From: Burkholderia sp. 9120
GTDB lineage: Bacteria; Pseudomonadota; Gammaproteobacteria; Burkholderiales; Burkholderiaceae
Direction of reading: 5' to 3'
DNA: 64,000 bases
Assembly: GCF_000745015.1 (NCBI RefSeq)
Contig: NZ_JQNA01000002.1
Span: 4,960,001 to 5,024,000 of the forward strand
Numbering within the stretch: the first letter of the stretch is position 1; each line of letters opens with the position of its first letter. The translations under genes were made by a program, and so were the position numbers. Below the pieces are notes generated by a model that was not told where the DNA came from, ran no database searches, and saw only the letters and a list, made by a program, of their open reading frames with translations. Below are positions 55,019 to 63,118 of this stretch, piece by piece.

Positions 55019-56797
55019 ATGGAAAAGAACTTCGCAGGGACTGCGGTTACCGCAATAGCGTTGTGCGCGGCTGCAGCATTCGGCATGGCTGCAAGCGGAG
55101 CGGCCATGGCAGATTCGACGGTGCCGAGCGCCGGGCTGACATTGGGCGTCGGCGCGGGCGTGACGCCTGGCTCGATTGCGTTGGGCGTTGTTGGCGGCGG
55201 CACGGCCACGGCTAACGACGTCACGGTGACGGTGGGTGGCGCGGGCGGTGTCGCGATCAATTTCGGCAACCAGCCGCTTGCTCCGTTGACGGGCTTGCTG
55301 GGGACGGTGACGGGGAGCTTGCCGGGAGTGGGCGGCACGAATCCGTTGGCGCCGGTGACGGGTGCAATCAACTCGGTGACGGGTGCACTTTCCGGCGCTG
55401 CTGGTGGTGATCCTCTCGCGCCAGTAACCGGCGCCATCGGGACTGTCACCGGTGCGTTGTCTGGCGCAGCAGGTAGCAATCCACTGGCACCGGTAACGGG
55501 TGCGATCAACTCGGTGACGGGTGCACTTTCCGGCGCTGCTGGAGGCGATCCGCTCGCACCAGTAACCGGCGCCATCGGGACTGTCACCAGTGCGTTGTCT
55601 GGCGCAGCAGGTAGCAATCCACTGGCACCGGTAACGGGTGCGATCAACTCGGTGACGGGTGCACTTTCCGGCGCTGCTGGAGGCGATCCGCTCGCGCCAG
55701 TAACCGGCGCCATCGGGACTGTCACGAGCGCGTTGTCCGGCGCAGCCGGTAGCAACCCTCTGGCACCGGTGACCGGCGCAATCAACTCGGTGACGGGTGC
55801 ATTGTCTGGCTCAGCCGGAAGCGATCCGCTCGCACCGGTCACAGGTGTCGTCAACACCGTCACGGCTTCGCTCGCCAATGCCACGAGTGGCAATCCGCTC
55901 GCCCCGGTGACTGGTGCGGTCACCTCAGCGACGGGTGCACTAACCGGCGCAATCGACTCCGGCACAGGCAGTCTGTCGAACACGATCAACTTGACCACCG
56001 GCGTACTCACCACGGCTGTCGATTCGACCACCGCCAACGTGGCGAACAGCGTCAATGGAACGACAGCCGTCGTCGCTAACGCGGTGGACTCAGGTGCGAG
56101 CACGGTGTCGACCGCCGTTAATTCGCTGACCGGCATCGTCACGGGCGCAGCAGGTAGCAATCCGTTAGCGCCTGTCACGGGCGCGGTGAACTCTGTGACG
56201 AGCACACTCGCTGGTGCAGCCGGAAGCGATCCGCTGGCTCCCGTTACGGGCGTAGTCAACTCTGTGACGAGCACCCTCGCAGGCGCCGCAGGCAGCAACC
56301 CGATCGCCCCTGTAACAAGCGCCCTCAGCTCGGCAACCGCGCCGATCAGTGGAGTGGTCAACAGCGTGACGAGCACCCTCGCCAGCGCTAACCCGATCGT
56401 GCCGATCACCAGCGCGCTCAGCACGGTCACGGGGACCGCCGGCTCGTTGACGGGCACCTTGTCGGGTATCGCGAAGAGCAATCCGATCGTGCCGCTGGCC
56501 ACCACGGTGACGACCACGCTCGGCAACACGCTCGCCTCGACGACCGGCATTACCGCGTCGGTCACGGGTCTCGTCAACGCGGGTGTCGGTGTATCCAGCA
56601 GCGTCGTCAATGCCGGTGCAGGCGCCGCGGCGACGACAGGCGGTTCGACAAGCTCGGCGGCATCGGGTCTGCTCGCCCCCGCAACCGGTCTGGTCGCCGG
56701 GCTGACCTCAGCCGCCTCGCACACGGGCAGCGGCACGACCGCGCTCGCACCGGTGACGAACCTGCTAAGCGCCGTAACCGGCACATTGCCCAAGTAA
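55019..56797 (+). CDS. Secreted protein with 23-residue tandem repeats
   Basis: A 592-residue protein. Signal peptide 1-31 (ends AAMADS). From residue 108 there are nine tandem 23-residue units of the form [N/D]PLAPVTGAInsVTGALSGAAGg, alternating between an N-start (INSVTG) and a D-start (IGTVT) version. After a Ser/Thr/Val-rich region two more units follow, then degenerate ones. Composition is Ala, Gly, Thr, Val, Ser, Pro, Leu with few charges and no Cys in the mature part. An extended surface or matrix protein is likely. No LPXTG or outer-membrane anchor seen. The ATG follows AGGCAGGGCG. Function unknown. Confidence 0.8.
   Translation: MEKNFAGTAVTAIALCAAAAFGMAASGAAMADSTVPSAGLTLGVGAGVTPGSIALGVVGGGTATANDVTVTVGGAGGVAINFGNQPLAPLTGLLGTVTGSLPGVGGTNPLAPVTGAINSVTGALSGAAGGDPLAPVTGAIGTVTGALSGAAGSNPLAPVTGAINSVTGALSGAAGGDPLAPVTGAIGTVTSALSGAAGSNPLAPVTGAINSVTGALSGAAGGDPLAPVTGAIGTVTSALSGAAGSNPLAPVTGAINSVTGALSGSAGSDPLAPVTGVVNTVTASLANATSGNPLAPVTGAVTSATGALTGAIDSGTGSLSNTINLTTGVLTTAVDSTTANVANSVNGTTAVVANAVDSGASTVSTAVNSLTGIVTGAAGSNPLAPVTGAVNSVTSTLAGAAGSDPLAPVTGVVNSVTSTLAGAAGSNPIAPVTSALSSATAPISGVVNSVTSTLASANPIVPITSALSTVTGTAGSLTGTLSGIAKSNPIVPLATTVTTTLGNTLASTTGITASVTGLVNAGVGVSSSVVNAGAGAAATTGGSTSSAASGLLAPATGLVAGLTSAASHTGSGTTALAPVTNLLSAVTGTLPK
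55340..55960 (+). repeat. 69-bp coding tandem repeats (9 units)
   Basis: Nine in-frame 69-bp units encode the 23-residue repeats. Units 1-6 are nearly identical in pairs of 138 bp, including synonymous positions, which indicates recent unequal exchange; units 7-9 diverge. Copy number should vary between strains without frameshift. Confidence 0.85.
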
Positions 56798-56815
56798 GCG
56801 GGCGGCGCTTTCAAA

Positions 56816-56861
56816 GCGGGGCCGGCTTCGTTCTCCTGCAAGAGGATGAAGCCGGCCCCGC
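56816..56861. terminator. GC-rich hairpin between convergent genes
   Basis: GCGGGGCCGGCTTC (56816-56829) pairs with GAAGCCGGCCCCGC (56848-56861); the 18-base loop can form an inner TCCT/AGGA stem. Located 19 bases after the repeat-protein stop and overlapping the gap before the convergent MBL gene. No T run, so Rho-independent termination is not certain. Confidence 0.65.
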
Positions 56862-56868
56862 AACGTCA

Positions 56869-58023
56869 TCACGAATTCGCCGGCCCCGCACCGCGGCACG
56901 AGAACCAGCGCCGCGGCGTCTTCGGCGCGTCGGCAACCGCTGCAACGTCGACGGCATCGACGACCTCGACCACCTTGCGCCACCACCGCTCGCCGCGATG
57001 CGGCGCGGCGAGATCCAGCCGCTCGCCCATACGCGGCGTCGACAGCGCAATGCCGCGCACAGCGGCCAGTCCGATCACGCGCTCGAACGGCTCGTACCAC
57101 CGATGCATCGCCAGATCGAACGTGCCGTTATGAATCGGCACCAGCCAGCGGCCGCGCAGATCGGTATGCGCCTGCACGGTGTCGTCGGGCTGCATGTGGA
57201 CGTACGGCCAAAGTTTGTCGTACGCGCCGGTTTCGACGAGCGTCACATCGAACGGACCCAGCCGCTCGCCGATCGTCTTGAAGCCGTCGAAGTACCCGGT
57301 ATCGCCGCTGAAAAACACCCGCAGATCGCCGTCGACGATCACCCACGACGCCCACAACGTGCTGTTGCCATCGAACAGGCTGCGACCGGAGAAATGCTGC
57401 GCGGGCGTTGCCGTGAACGCGATGCCGTCGATCTCCACACCCTGCCACCAGTCGAACTGGCGCACCTTGCGCGCGTCGATGCCCCATTCGATCAGCCGGT
57501 CGCCGACACCCAGCGGCGTCAGAAACACGTTGGTCGTGGCGGCGAGCGCCAGCACCGTCTCGCGGTCCAGATGGTCGTAGTGATCGTGCGACAGGATCAC
57601 GCCGGCCAGCGGCGGCAGATCGGCCAGCGCAATGGGCGGCGCATGAAAGCGCTTCGGCCCGAGCCGCCGGAACGGCGACGCGCGTTCGGCGAACACCGGA
57701 TCGGTCAGCCAGAACTGCCCGCGCAGCTTCAGCAGCAACGTGGAATGCCCGAGCCGGTAGAGGCTGCGGTCGGGCGCGGCGTCGAGCTGCGCGCGCGTCA
57801 ACGTGTCCACCGGCAGCGCACCCGTCGGCACGGTGCCCGACGGTTTGTTGACCAGCACGTTCCACGCAATGCTCAAGGTCTTGGCGAACCCTTCCACCGG
57901 CCGCGGCTTGACGTTGCGAAAGCGCTCGCCGTCATGCTGCGCCGACCCTGGCGAACGTTCGCGCCCGCGTCGTGCGGCGGTGAAACCCAAAGCATGGCGG
58001 ATGGAACCGATGAGCGAAGTCAT
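56869..58023 (-). CDS. MBL-fold metallo-hydrolase (NAPE-PLD/UlaG-like)
   Basis: A 384-residue zinc hydrolase. Metal motif SHDHYDHLD (His146, His148, Asp150, His151) is intact; further ligands lie in TPAQHFSGR, FSGDTGYFDGF and PIHNGTFD. The layout (LYRLGHSTLLLKLRG, WLTDPVF) matches the RomA/NAPE-PLD-like group of lipid- or lactonate-related hydrolases. An N-terminal basic helix (1-20) may touch the membrane. ATG 58023 follows GAGGCG. Divergent from a tetR gene across 83 bases with two operators. Confidence 0.88.
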   Translation of the reverse strand: MTSLIGSIRHALGFTAARRGRERSPGSAQHDGERFRNVKPRPVEGFAKTLSIAWNVLVNKPSGTVPTGALPVDTLTRAQLDAAPDRSLYRLGHSTLLLKLRGQFWLTDPVFAERASPFRRLGPKRFHAPPIALADLPPLAGVILSHDHYDHLDRETVLALAATTNVFLTPLGVGDRLIEWGIDARKVRQFDWWQGVEIDGIAFTATPAQHFSGRSLFDGNSTLWASWVIVDGDLRVFFSGDTGYFDGFKTIGERLGPFDVTLVETGAYDKLWPYVHMQPDDTVQAHTDLRGRWLVPIHNGTFDLAMHRWYEPFERVIGLAAVRGIALSTPRMGERLDLAAPHRGERWWRKVVEVVDAVDVAAVADAPKTPRRWFSCRGAGPANS

Positions 58024-58045
58024 GTAAGACGCCTCGACGCAAAAA

Positions 58046-58096
58046 GTAGACTACCCAGTGTAGTTTATTTTTGAGAAAAGTAAACTACCCGGTGTA
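58046..58096. promoter_or_regulatory. Repeated TetR-type operator, MBL gene / tetR
   Basis: GTAGACTACCCAGTGTA (58046-58062) and GTAAACTACCCGGTGTA (58080-58096) are direct repeats with two mismatches, 34 bp apart. The first also extends to ACTAC-N5-GTAGT, an imperfect palindrome. They fill the 83-bp gap between the divergent starts, so one repressor could shut both promoters. Confidence 0.75.
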
Positions 58097-58106
58097 AAAT
58101 TTCGCG

Positions 58107-58745
58107 ATGGACCCGAACGACACGCCCCAACGCCTGACCGACCGCAAGCGCCTCGCCATCATCCGCGCGGCGATCGAAGAATTTCTCGCGGCCGGTTTCG
58201 ACGCGACCAGCATGGACCGCATCGCCGCCAGCGCGACCGTCTCGAAGCGCACGGTGTACAACCATTTCCCCAGCAAGGAAGCGCTGTTCGCGGAGATCCT
58301 GCGGCAGTTGTGGGAGGCCAGTCACGAAGGCGAGCCGCCCGCCTATCGCGGCGACCGGCCGTTGCGCGCGCAACTGCTCGCGCTGCTGTCGCGCAAGCTG
58401 AAACTGATTAACGACGACGCGTTCCTGTCGCTGGCGCGGGTCGCGATCGCAGCGGGAATTCATTCGCCGGAGCGCGCGCGTGAGATGGTGGCGCGGCTCG
58501 GCGAACGCGAGGAAGACCTGACCGTCTGGGTCCGCGCAGCCGCTGCCGATGGACGTCTCGACACGACGGATCCGCTGTTCGCGGCGCATCAGTTGCAAGG
58601 CCTGGTGAAGTCGTTTGCTTTCTGGCCGCAGGTGGCGATGGGACAGCCGCCGCTGGGTCCGGATGAACAGCAGCGGCTGGCGGAATCGACGGCCGATATG
58701 TTTCTCGCGCGCTATGCGAGCGCGTCGGCGGGCACGCAGGATTGA
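58107..58745 (+). CDS. TetR family transcriptional regulator
   Basis: A 212-residue regulator with the TetR helix-turn-helix at 34-57 (SMDRIAASATVSKRTVYNHF core). The ligand domain resembles the AcrR/TetR_C group (LLSRKLKLINDDAFLSLARV, LVKSFAFWPQVAMGQP). ATG 58107 is 10 bases after the second operator, so the operator overlaps its transcription start region. Probably represses itself and the divergent MBL hydrolase; the effector may be that enzyme's substrate. Confidence 0.9.
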   Translation: MDPNDTPQRLTDRKRLAIIRAAIEEFLAAGFDATSMDRIAASATVSKRTVYNHFPSKEALFAEILRQLWEASHEGEPPAYRGDRPLRAQLLALLSRKLKLINDDAFLSLARVAIAAGIHSPERAREMVARLGEREEDLTVWVRAAAADGRLDTTDPLFAAHQLQGLVKSFAFWPQVAMGQPPLGPDEQQRLAESTADMFLARYASASAGTQD

Positions 58746-58882
58746 GCGGCATGCGGGCGTCTGGGCGTGTGCGGTCGATCCGCGTTCGCTCGCGTCGGAT
58801 GGTTCGCGCGTCAAACCCGTTAGCGCGATTCAGCGGCCAGCTTAGTCCACGACTCAACCACTAACTCAGCGCCCTCGCCCAC

Positions 58883-59887
58883 TCAACGCACCCGGCCGAA
58901 GCCGCGAAACTGCCTTAGCGCCGCGCTGAAATAAGCCTCATCCTCAACCACAACCGACGCTGACGCCGACGCCGCGCCAAGCTCGCGCGCCAGCGCCGGA
59001 AGCGCCGTCCACGGTATGGTGGGATGCCGGTGATGCAACTGGTGCAGATGATGATTCATCAGCACCCCTTGCCAGACGACCGGCACACGAAAGTTGCGAG
59101 CCCGCTGCGGAGTGTCGAGCGAAACGTCGTAATGCGGCAGGTTGTCCGCTATCGAGAGCCACACGCCGCGCAAATACATCGTCACGGCAAGCGCCGGCCA
59201 CCACGCGCCATACAGATAGAACGCGCCGCCATGCAGCACGATCGACAGTAGCCAGTCGCGCCGAATGCGACGGCGTCGCTCCGGGTTGCCGGCAAAGCCG
59301 GTGAACAGCCGCTGCACGTCGTCGCCCGCCGGGCCTTCATTGCCGATCTGCGACGCGACCAGCCGGCACGTCCACCGTGCCGGCAGAAACGACAGCAGCG
59401 GCAACGCCATTTCCGCCAGATACAACCCGCCCAGCAAACGCAGCGTATAACCGGCCCGGGCATAGGCGCGAAGCGTCGTGCCGTCGTGGACGTCCGGTTG
59501 ATCGTAGGGCTCGCGCGTAAAACGATGATGCATCAGATGCCCGAAACGCACAGCGTCGAACGGCAACAGATAGGCGATGGCGAGCAAGCGGCCGAGCGCT
59601 TCGTTGAGCCGCCGCTGCGGCAGCAACTGGCCGTGAATCGCTTCATGGATCAAGCCCCAGTGCGTCGGCGCCAGCACCACGAGCGGCACGGCAAAACACA
59701 GCGCGGCCACGCCCCAGTGCCGTAATAGAAACGGCCACGCGACGAACTGCAGCACCATCGCCGCGCCGACGAGCGTCAGCAGCGTCAGGTTCGCGCGGCG
59801 GTCGATCGCGACCTGGCGCGGCGCGCGCCGCACGCGTGCCGGCTCGGACACATCGGGTTCTGCTGCGGCGCATGCCTGTGAGTCCAT
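58883..59887 (-). CDS. Fatty acid desaturase
   Basis: A 334-residue integral membrane di-iron desaturase. The three His boxes are HEAIH (81-85), HLMHH (117-121) and HHLHQLHHRHP near 285, with hydrophobic segments around residues 35-75 and 205-235. It introduces a double bond into an acyl chain using O2; the acyl substrate cannot be told. It could equally be a related hydroxylase or ketolase of the same fold. ATG 59887. Divergent from the GT9 gene, about 280 bases away. Confidence 0.85.
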   Translation of the reverse strand: MDSQACAAAEPDVSEPARVRRAPRQVAIDRRANLTLLTLVGAAMVLQFVAWPFLLRHWGVAALCFAVPLVVLAPTHWGLIHEAIHGQLLPQRRLNEALGRLLAIAYLLPFDAVRFGHLMHHRFTREPYDQPDVHDGTTLRAYARAGYTLRLLGGLYLAEMALPLLSFLPARWTCRLVASQIGNEGPAGDDVQRLFTGFAGNPERRRRIRRDWLLSIVLHGGAFYLYGAWWPALAVTMYLRGVWLSIADNLPHYDVSLDTPQRARNFRVPVVWQGVLMNHHLHQLHHRHPTIPWTALPALARELGAASASASVVVEDEAYFSAALRQFRGFGRVR

Positions 59888-60165
59888 CGGTTCTCCGTCG
59901 ACGACAAGTCGTCGCAGAACTTAGCAATGCGTTGTGACAGTCTGAAGAATTGCGCCCGCCCCATGCGCGATTCGAGCGGCACCGCCGCTTGCCAATTCTT
60001 ACGCGTCCATCCGGCGACGACGTTTTATCTCGACGCTTCCTCTCGCGATACCGCCATGACAGCGACCTCCGCGCCTCTGTACGCCCGGCCACACAGGCTC
60101 GTGAGGCCTCCATGCACAATCGGGGCGATATCCGGGCGGCCGCCCCCTTTCCGCGTGGAGCAACC

Positions 60166-61353
60166 ATGGGTTGGAAGAGTTGGAAGAGCCTTGCCATCGA
60201 AACGCCGGTCTGGCTGGCCGGCCGCTTCTATCCGCCGCGCTTCGATCCGCGGCGCGCCATGCCGCGCGAAATTCTCGTGCTGCGTCCAAACGACTTCGGC
60301 GAACTTCTGACCACCACGCCGCTCTTCGAAGCGCTGCGAAAGCGTTTTCCGACGACGCGCCTGATCGCCGGCATCGGCGCCTGGGGACGGCCGATCCTCG
60401 AGAACAATCCGTTCGTCGATGAAATCGTCGAGATTGACGCGCCCTGGAACAACAAGCTGGTCGACGACCGCTCGCACCGCAACGTGCTGCGCTTTCTATG
60501 GCGCTCGCCGCAGGTCGCCGCGTTGCGCGCGCGCGGCGGCGTCGACGTCGGCATCGACGTGCTCGGCAGTTATATGGGCGCCGTGTTGCTGATGCGTGCC
60601 GGCGCGCGCTATCGCATCGGCGTGCGCGGTTATCGCGGCGGCTGGAGCGGCTGTCAGGCGCACATCGAATTCGCCGCGCGTCAATGCGGACGCGCGGCAC
60701 TCGCGCAAGCCGAGTTGCTGGGCGCGACGGAACTGCCCGAAGCGCGCCCGCAACTCTTCCTGACCGACGACGAACGCGCTCACGCCACACGCATCTGGAG
60801 CGCCTGCGCGGATGCGTCGGGCCGCCGCGTCGTACGGATCGTCGCGGGCGTGGGCGCTGGCGTGAGCAGCAAGGCATGGGACGCGCGTCAGGCAGGCGCC
60901 GCGCTCGCGCAGATCGCGCGGGCCATCGGCAAAGGCGGCGATGTTTGCGATATCGTGATCGTCGGCAGCGTGGCGGATCAGGCGCGCGCCGCCGAAGCGA
61001 TCACCACGGCGGGCATGGGCGTATCGATCCGCTCGGTGGCGGGCCAGGCGCCGATGCGCATCACCTTCGCGCTCACCGAACAGGCCGACGTCGTGCTGAC
61101 CAATTCGTCGATGCTGATGCACGTCGCGGCGGCGTTTCACCGGCCGACCGTGGCGGTGATCGGCGGCAGCATTACGCGGCCCGAGCGGCACGATGCGATC
61201 TGGGGTTATCCGCCGCCGTATCGCAGCGTGTCCCCCGAGCAGGTTGTAGCGGACGAACCCGCGCGCAACTGGCCGGGTGTCGAGCGGGTCGTGCAAGCGG
61301 TGCTGGAATCCATCGGCAGGCAACGCACGCCGGCGGCGGATGCGGCGGCTTGA
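60166..61353 (+). CDS. Glycosyltransferase family 9 (heptosyltransferase-like)
   Basis: A 395-residue GT-B glycosyltransferase of the ADP-heptose:LPS family. N-terminal ILVLRPNDFGELLTTTPLFEALRKRFP and the late ADVVLTNSSMLMHVAAAFHRPTVAVIGGS are the family hallmarks (shown in part); RYRIGVRGYRGGWSG lies between. It should transfer a sugar to LPS core or another surface glycan. A long in-frame extension exists upstream, but GGAGCAACC directly precedes ATG 60166. No other LPS gene is adjacent. The stop codon overlaps the first unit of an 11-bp tandem repeat. Confidence 0.85.
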   Translation: MGWKSWKSLAIETPVWLAGRFYPPRFDPRRAMPREILVLRPNDFGELLTTTPLFEALRKRFPTTRLIAGIGAWGRPILENNPFVDEIVEIDAPWNNKLVDDRSHRNVLRFLWRSPQVAALRARGGVDVGIDVLGSYMGAVLLMRAGARYRIGVRGYRGGWSGCQAHIEFAARQCGRAALAQAELLGATELPEARPQLFLTDDERAHATRIWSACADASGRRVVRIVAGVGAGVSSKAWDARQAGAALAQIARAIGKGGDVCDIVIVGSVADQARAAEAITTAGMGVSIRSVAGQAPMRITFALTEQADVVLTNSSMLMHVAAAFHRPTVAVIGGSITRPERHDAIWGYPPPYRSVSPEQVVADEPARNWPGVERVVQAVLESIGRQRTPAADAAA

Positions 61354-61459
61354 GGTGAGCTTGAGGTGAGCTTGAGGTGAGCTTGAGGTGAGCTTGAGGT
61401 GAGCTTGAGGTGAGCTTGAGGTGAGCTTGAGGTGAGCTTGAGGTGAGCTCGAAGTGAGC
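61350..61459. repeat. 11-bp tandem repeat, 10 copies
   Basis: TTGAGGTGAGC repeats nine times exactly from 61350 to 61448, then once as TCGAAGTGAGC. The TGA stop of the GT9 gene lies inside the first unit. The array sits in a convergent gap before the diheme peroxidase terminator. Read on the minus strand it would encode a Leu/Thr/Ser-rich repeat, but no gene is supported there. Confidence 0.92.
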
Positions 61460-61488
61460 TTGATGCGATTGAGCCAGACCCAAAACAA

Positions 61489-61518
61489 AAGGGTTGCGTC
61501 GATCCCGACGCAACCCTT
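61489..61518 (-). terminator. Rho-independent terminator of the diheme peroxidase gene
   Basis: A perfect 13-bp stem, AAGGGTTGCGTCG (61489-61501) with CGACGCAACCCTT (61506-61518), loop ATCC. Read on the minus strand it is followed by TTTTGTTTTG, the expected T-rich tract, and it lies 55 bases after the peroxidase stop. Confidence 0.88.
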
Positions 61519-61573
61519 CCGAGCCCACCTAACCTGCTGACCGCTCGCTACACACCGGGCGGTCTTTCATCGC

Positions 61574-63001
61574 TTAAGGCTTGTACCCGTCGTTCAAGGT
61601 CTTCAGGAACGCGATGATGTCCTTGATATCCGCATCCGTCATGGCCGGCTTATCGCCGAATTTGCGGTCGAACGGTGCATCCTTATCGTCGATGTTCGCC
61701 TGGTACTTGACCGGCAGATCGTCGTACTTCTGAACCTTGCCGTCCGGTCCGAGCGGATAGAACTTCTTCGGATCGGTATTGCGATCGTTGTAGAACGCCA
61801 TCACGTCTTCGAGCGTCTTATACACGCCGTTGTGGAAGAACACCTGGCGCGTCGACACATTGCGCAGCGTCGGCGTGAGGAACATGCCGCAGTACTGCGT
61901 CTGGTCCTTGATGTCTGTCCGGAACGGACCACAGATGCCCATATCGTAGAAGCTGTGATCCTTGTTGACGGCCAGATGCGGATTGCGCGGCACGCCGAGC
62001 GCTTCGTACTGATAGTCCGTGAACATCGGCGGCAATCCGTCCGTACCCGGCTTCGAAAGATGGCAGCCCGCGCAGTTCGCCTTGTTCGGGTCGTTGAACA
62101 AACGCAGTCCGTGCAGTTCGGCCTGGCTCAAGCGCGCCTTGCCTTCCAGCCAGTAGTCGTACTTGCTGGTGTACGGATGGAACGCCTGCTCTTCCACCTG
62201 ATAACGCGCGACCGCGAACATCGCTTCCGACATCGCGAGGTTCGTGTTCTGGAACACGTTGGGACCGAACAACTGCAGGAAGTCTTTGCTGTACTGCGTG
62301 TGCTGAAGCTTCGTCAACACGTCGCCCGCATTCGCGTTGGCCATCTCGACCGGGTTGAGCATCGGACCGGACGCCTGCAATTGCAGCGTGTCGGCACGAC
62401 CGTCCCAGAACAATCCGCCTTGCGGCACCATCGCGGGCGCGGCCGGCGCTACGCCGGCATTCTTCTGCGCGCGAGCCACGCCGGTGGCCGCACTCGCAGC
62501 CGCCGTCAGATCCGGGGCAACGTCCGCGTCGCCCTGATCCGGGCCGATGCTGAAGTTCGGCTGACGGTACAGGTACATCAGCGATTGCGGCGGCCGGTAG
62601 CCTTCCAGCGTCAGATGCGCGCCACCCAGTTGCACCGCCAGATCGTTCGGCGGACCAAACGCATGGTCGGGGCTATGACACGAAGCACACGACTGACGAC
62701 CCGACGCGGACAGCGTCGGATCGAAGAAAATTTTCTTGCCCAGTTGCGCGACGGCACTCAACTGAGGCGGTGCAACGGGACGCTGAAGCGCGATCGGCGT
62801 GGCGTTCGCGCCGGTGAGGTCCTCGACCATCATGCCGACGGCCGCGGGCACGCGCGACGGATACAGCAGCGCCCACACGCCAAACACGACGGCGGCGAGA
62901 ATCACTGCGACGACAAGCTGCACAAGCAAACGCCGGATACCGGATCCGGGCGGGTTCTGAATAGGACTTGTTTCCGTTGGGCGAGCTGAGGAGGCGGGCA
63001 T
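61574..63001 (-). CDS. Membrane-anchored diheme cytochrome c peroxidase family protein
   Basis: A 475-residue protein with an N-terminal membrane helix (about 25-46) and a periplasmic diheme domain. Two CxxCH heme sites: CASCH (105-109, after DPTLSASGRQS) and CAGCH in NKANCAGCHLSKPGTDG. Other family parts: GLFWDGRADTLQLQASGPM, LTPTLRNVSTRQVFFHNG and late IKDIIAFLKTLNDGY. It reduces peroxide or oxidises a small electron donor in the periplasm; related MauG-like proteins modify other proteins. The start at 63001 has a poor ribosome-binding site and the true start may be a little upstream. Confidence 0.85.
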   Translation of the reverse strand: MPASSARPTETSPIQNPPGSGIRRLLVQLVVAVILAAVVFGVWALLYPSRVPAAVGMMVEDLTGANATPIALQRPVAPPQLSAVAQLGKKIFFDPTLSASGRQSCASCHSPDHAFGPPNDLAVQLGGAHLTLEGYRPPQSLMYLYRQPNFSIGPDQGDADVAPDLTAAASAATGVARAQKNAGVAPAAPAMVPQGGLFWDGRADTLQLQASGPMLNPVEMANANAGDVLTKLQHTQYSKDFLQLFGPNVFQNTNLAMSEAMFAVARYQVEEQAFHPYTSKYDYWLEGKARLSQAELHGLRLFNDPNKANCAGCHLSKPGTDGLPPMFTDYQYEALGVPRNPHLAVNKDHSFYDMGICGPFRTDIKDQTQYCGMFLTPTLRNVSTRQVFFHNGVYKTLEDVMAFYNDRNTDPKKFYPLGPDGKVQKYDDLPVKYQANIDDKDAPFDRKFGDKPAMTDADIKDIIAFLKTLNDGYKP

Positions 63002-63118
63002 ATGAGCGACGACAAGGGAAGCTGAAAGCGAAAAATGTTGCCAGCCCAAATGGGCTGGCAACACGGGGATACTGCCTGCTTCGCATCGACGCAACCGCGC
63101 CGATGCGATTCACGAATT

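Noticed and set aside
54994..56841. 615-codon minus-strand open frame opposite the repeat protein
   Set aside because: It mirrors the GC-biased, repetitive composition of the plus-strand gene. The plus frame has a signal peptide, clear protein repeats and a ribosome-binding site; the minus frame has none.
61172..61528. Minus-strand frame reading through the 11-bp array (LKLTSSSPQAH repeats)
   Set aside because: Product of the tandem repeat being 11 bp and open in this frame; no start signal, and it runs antisense into the GT9 gene.
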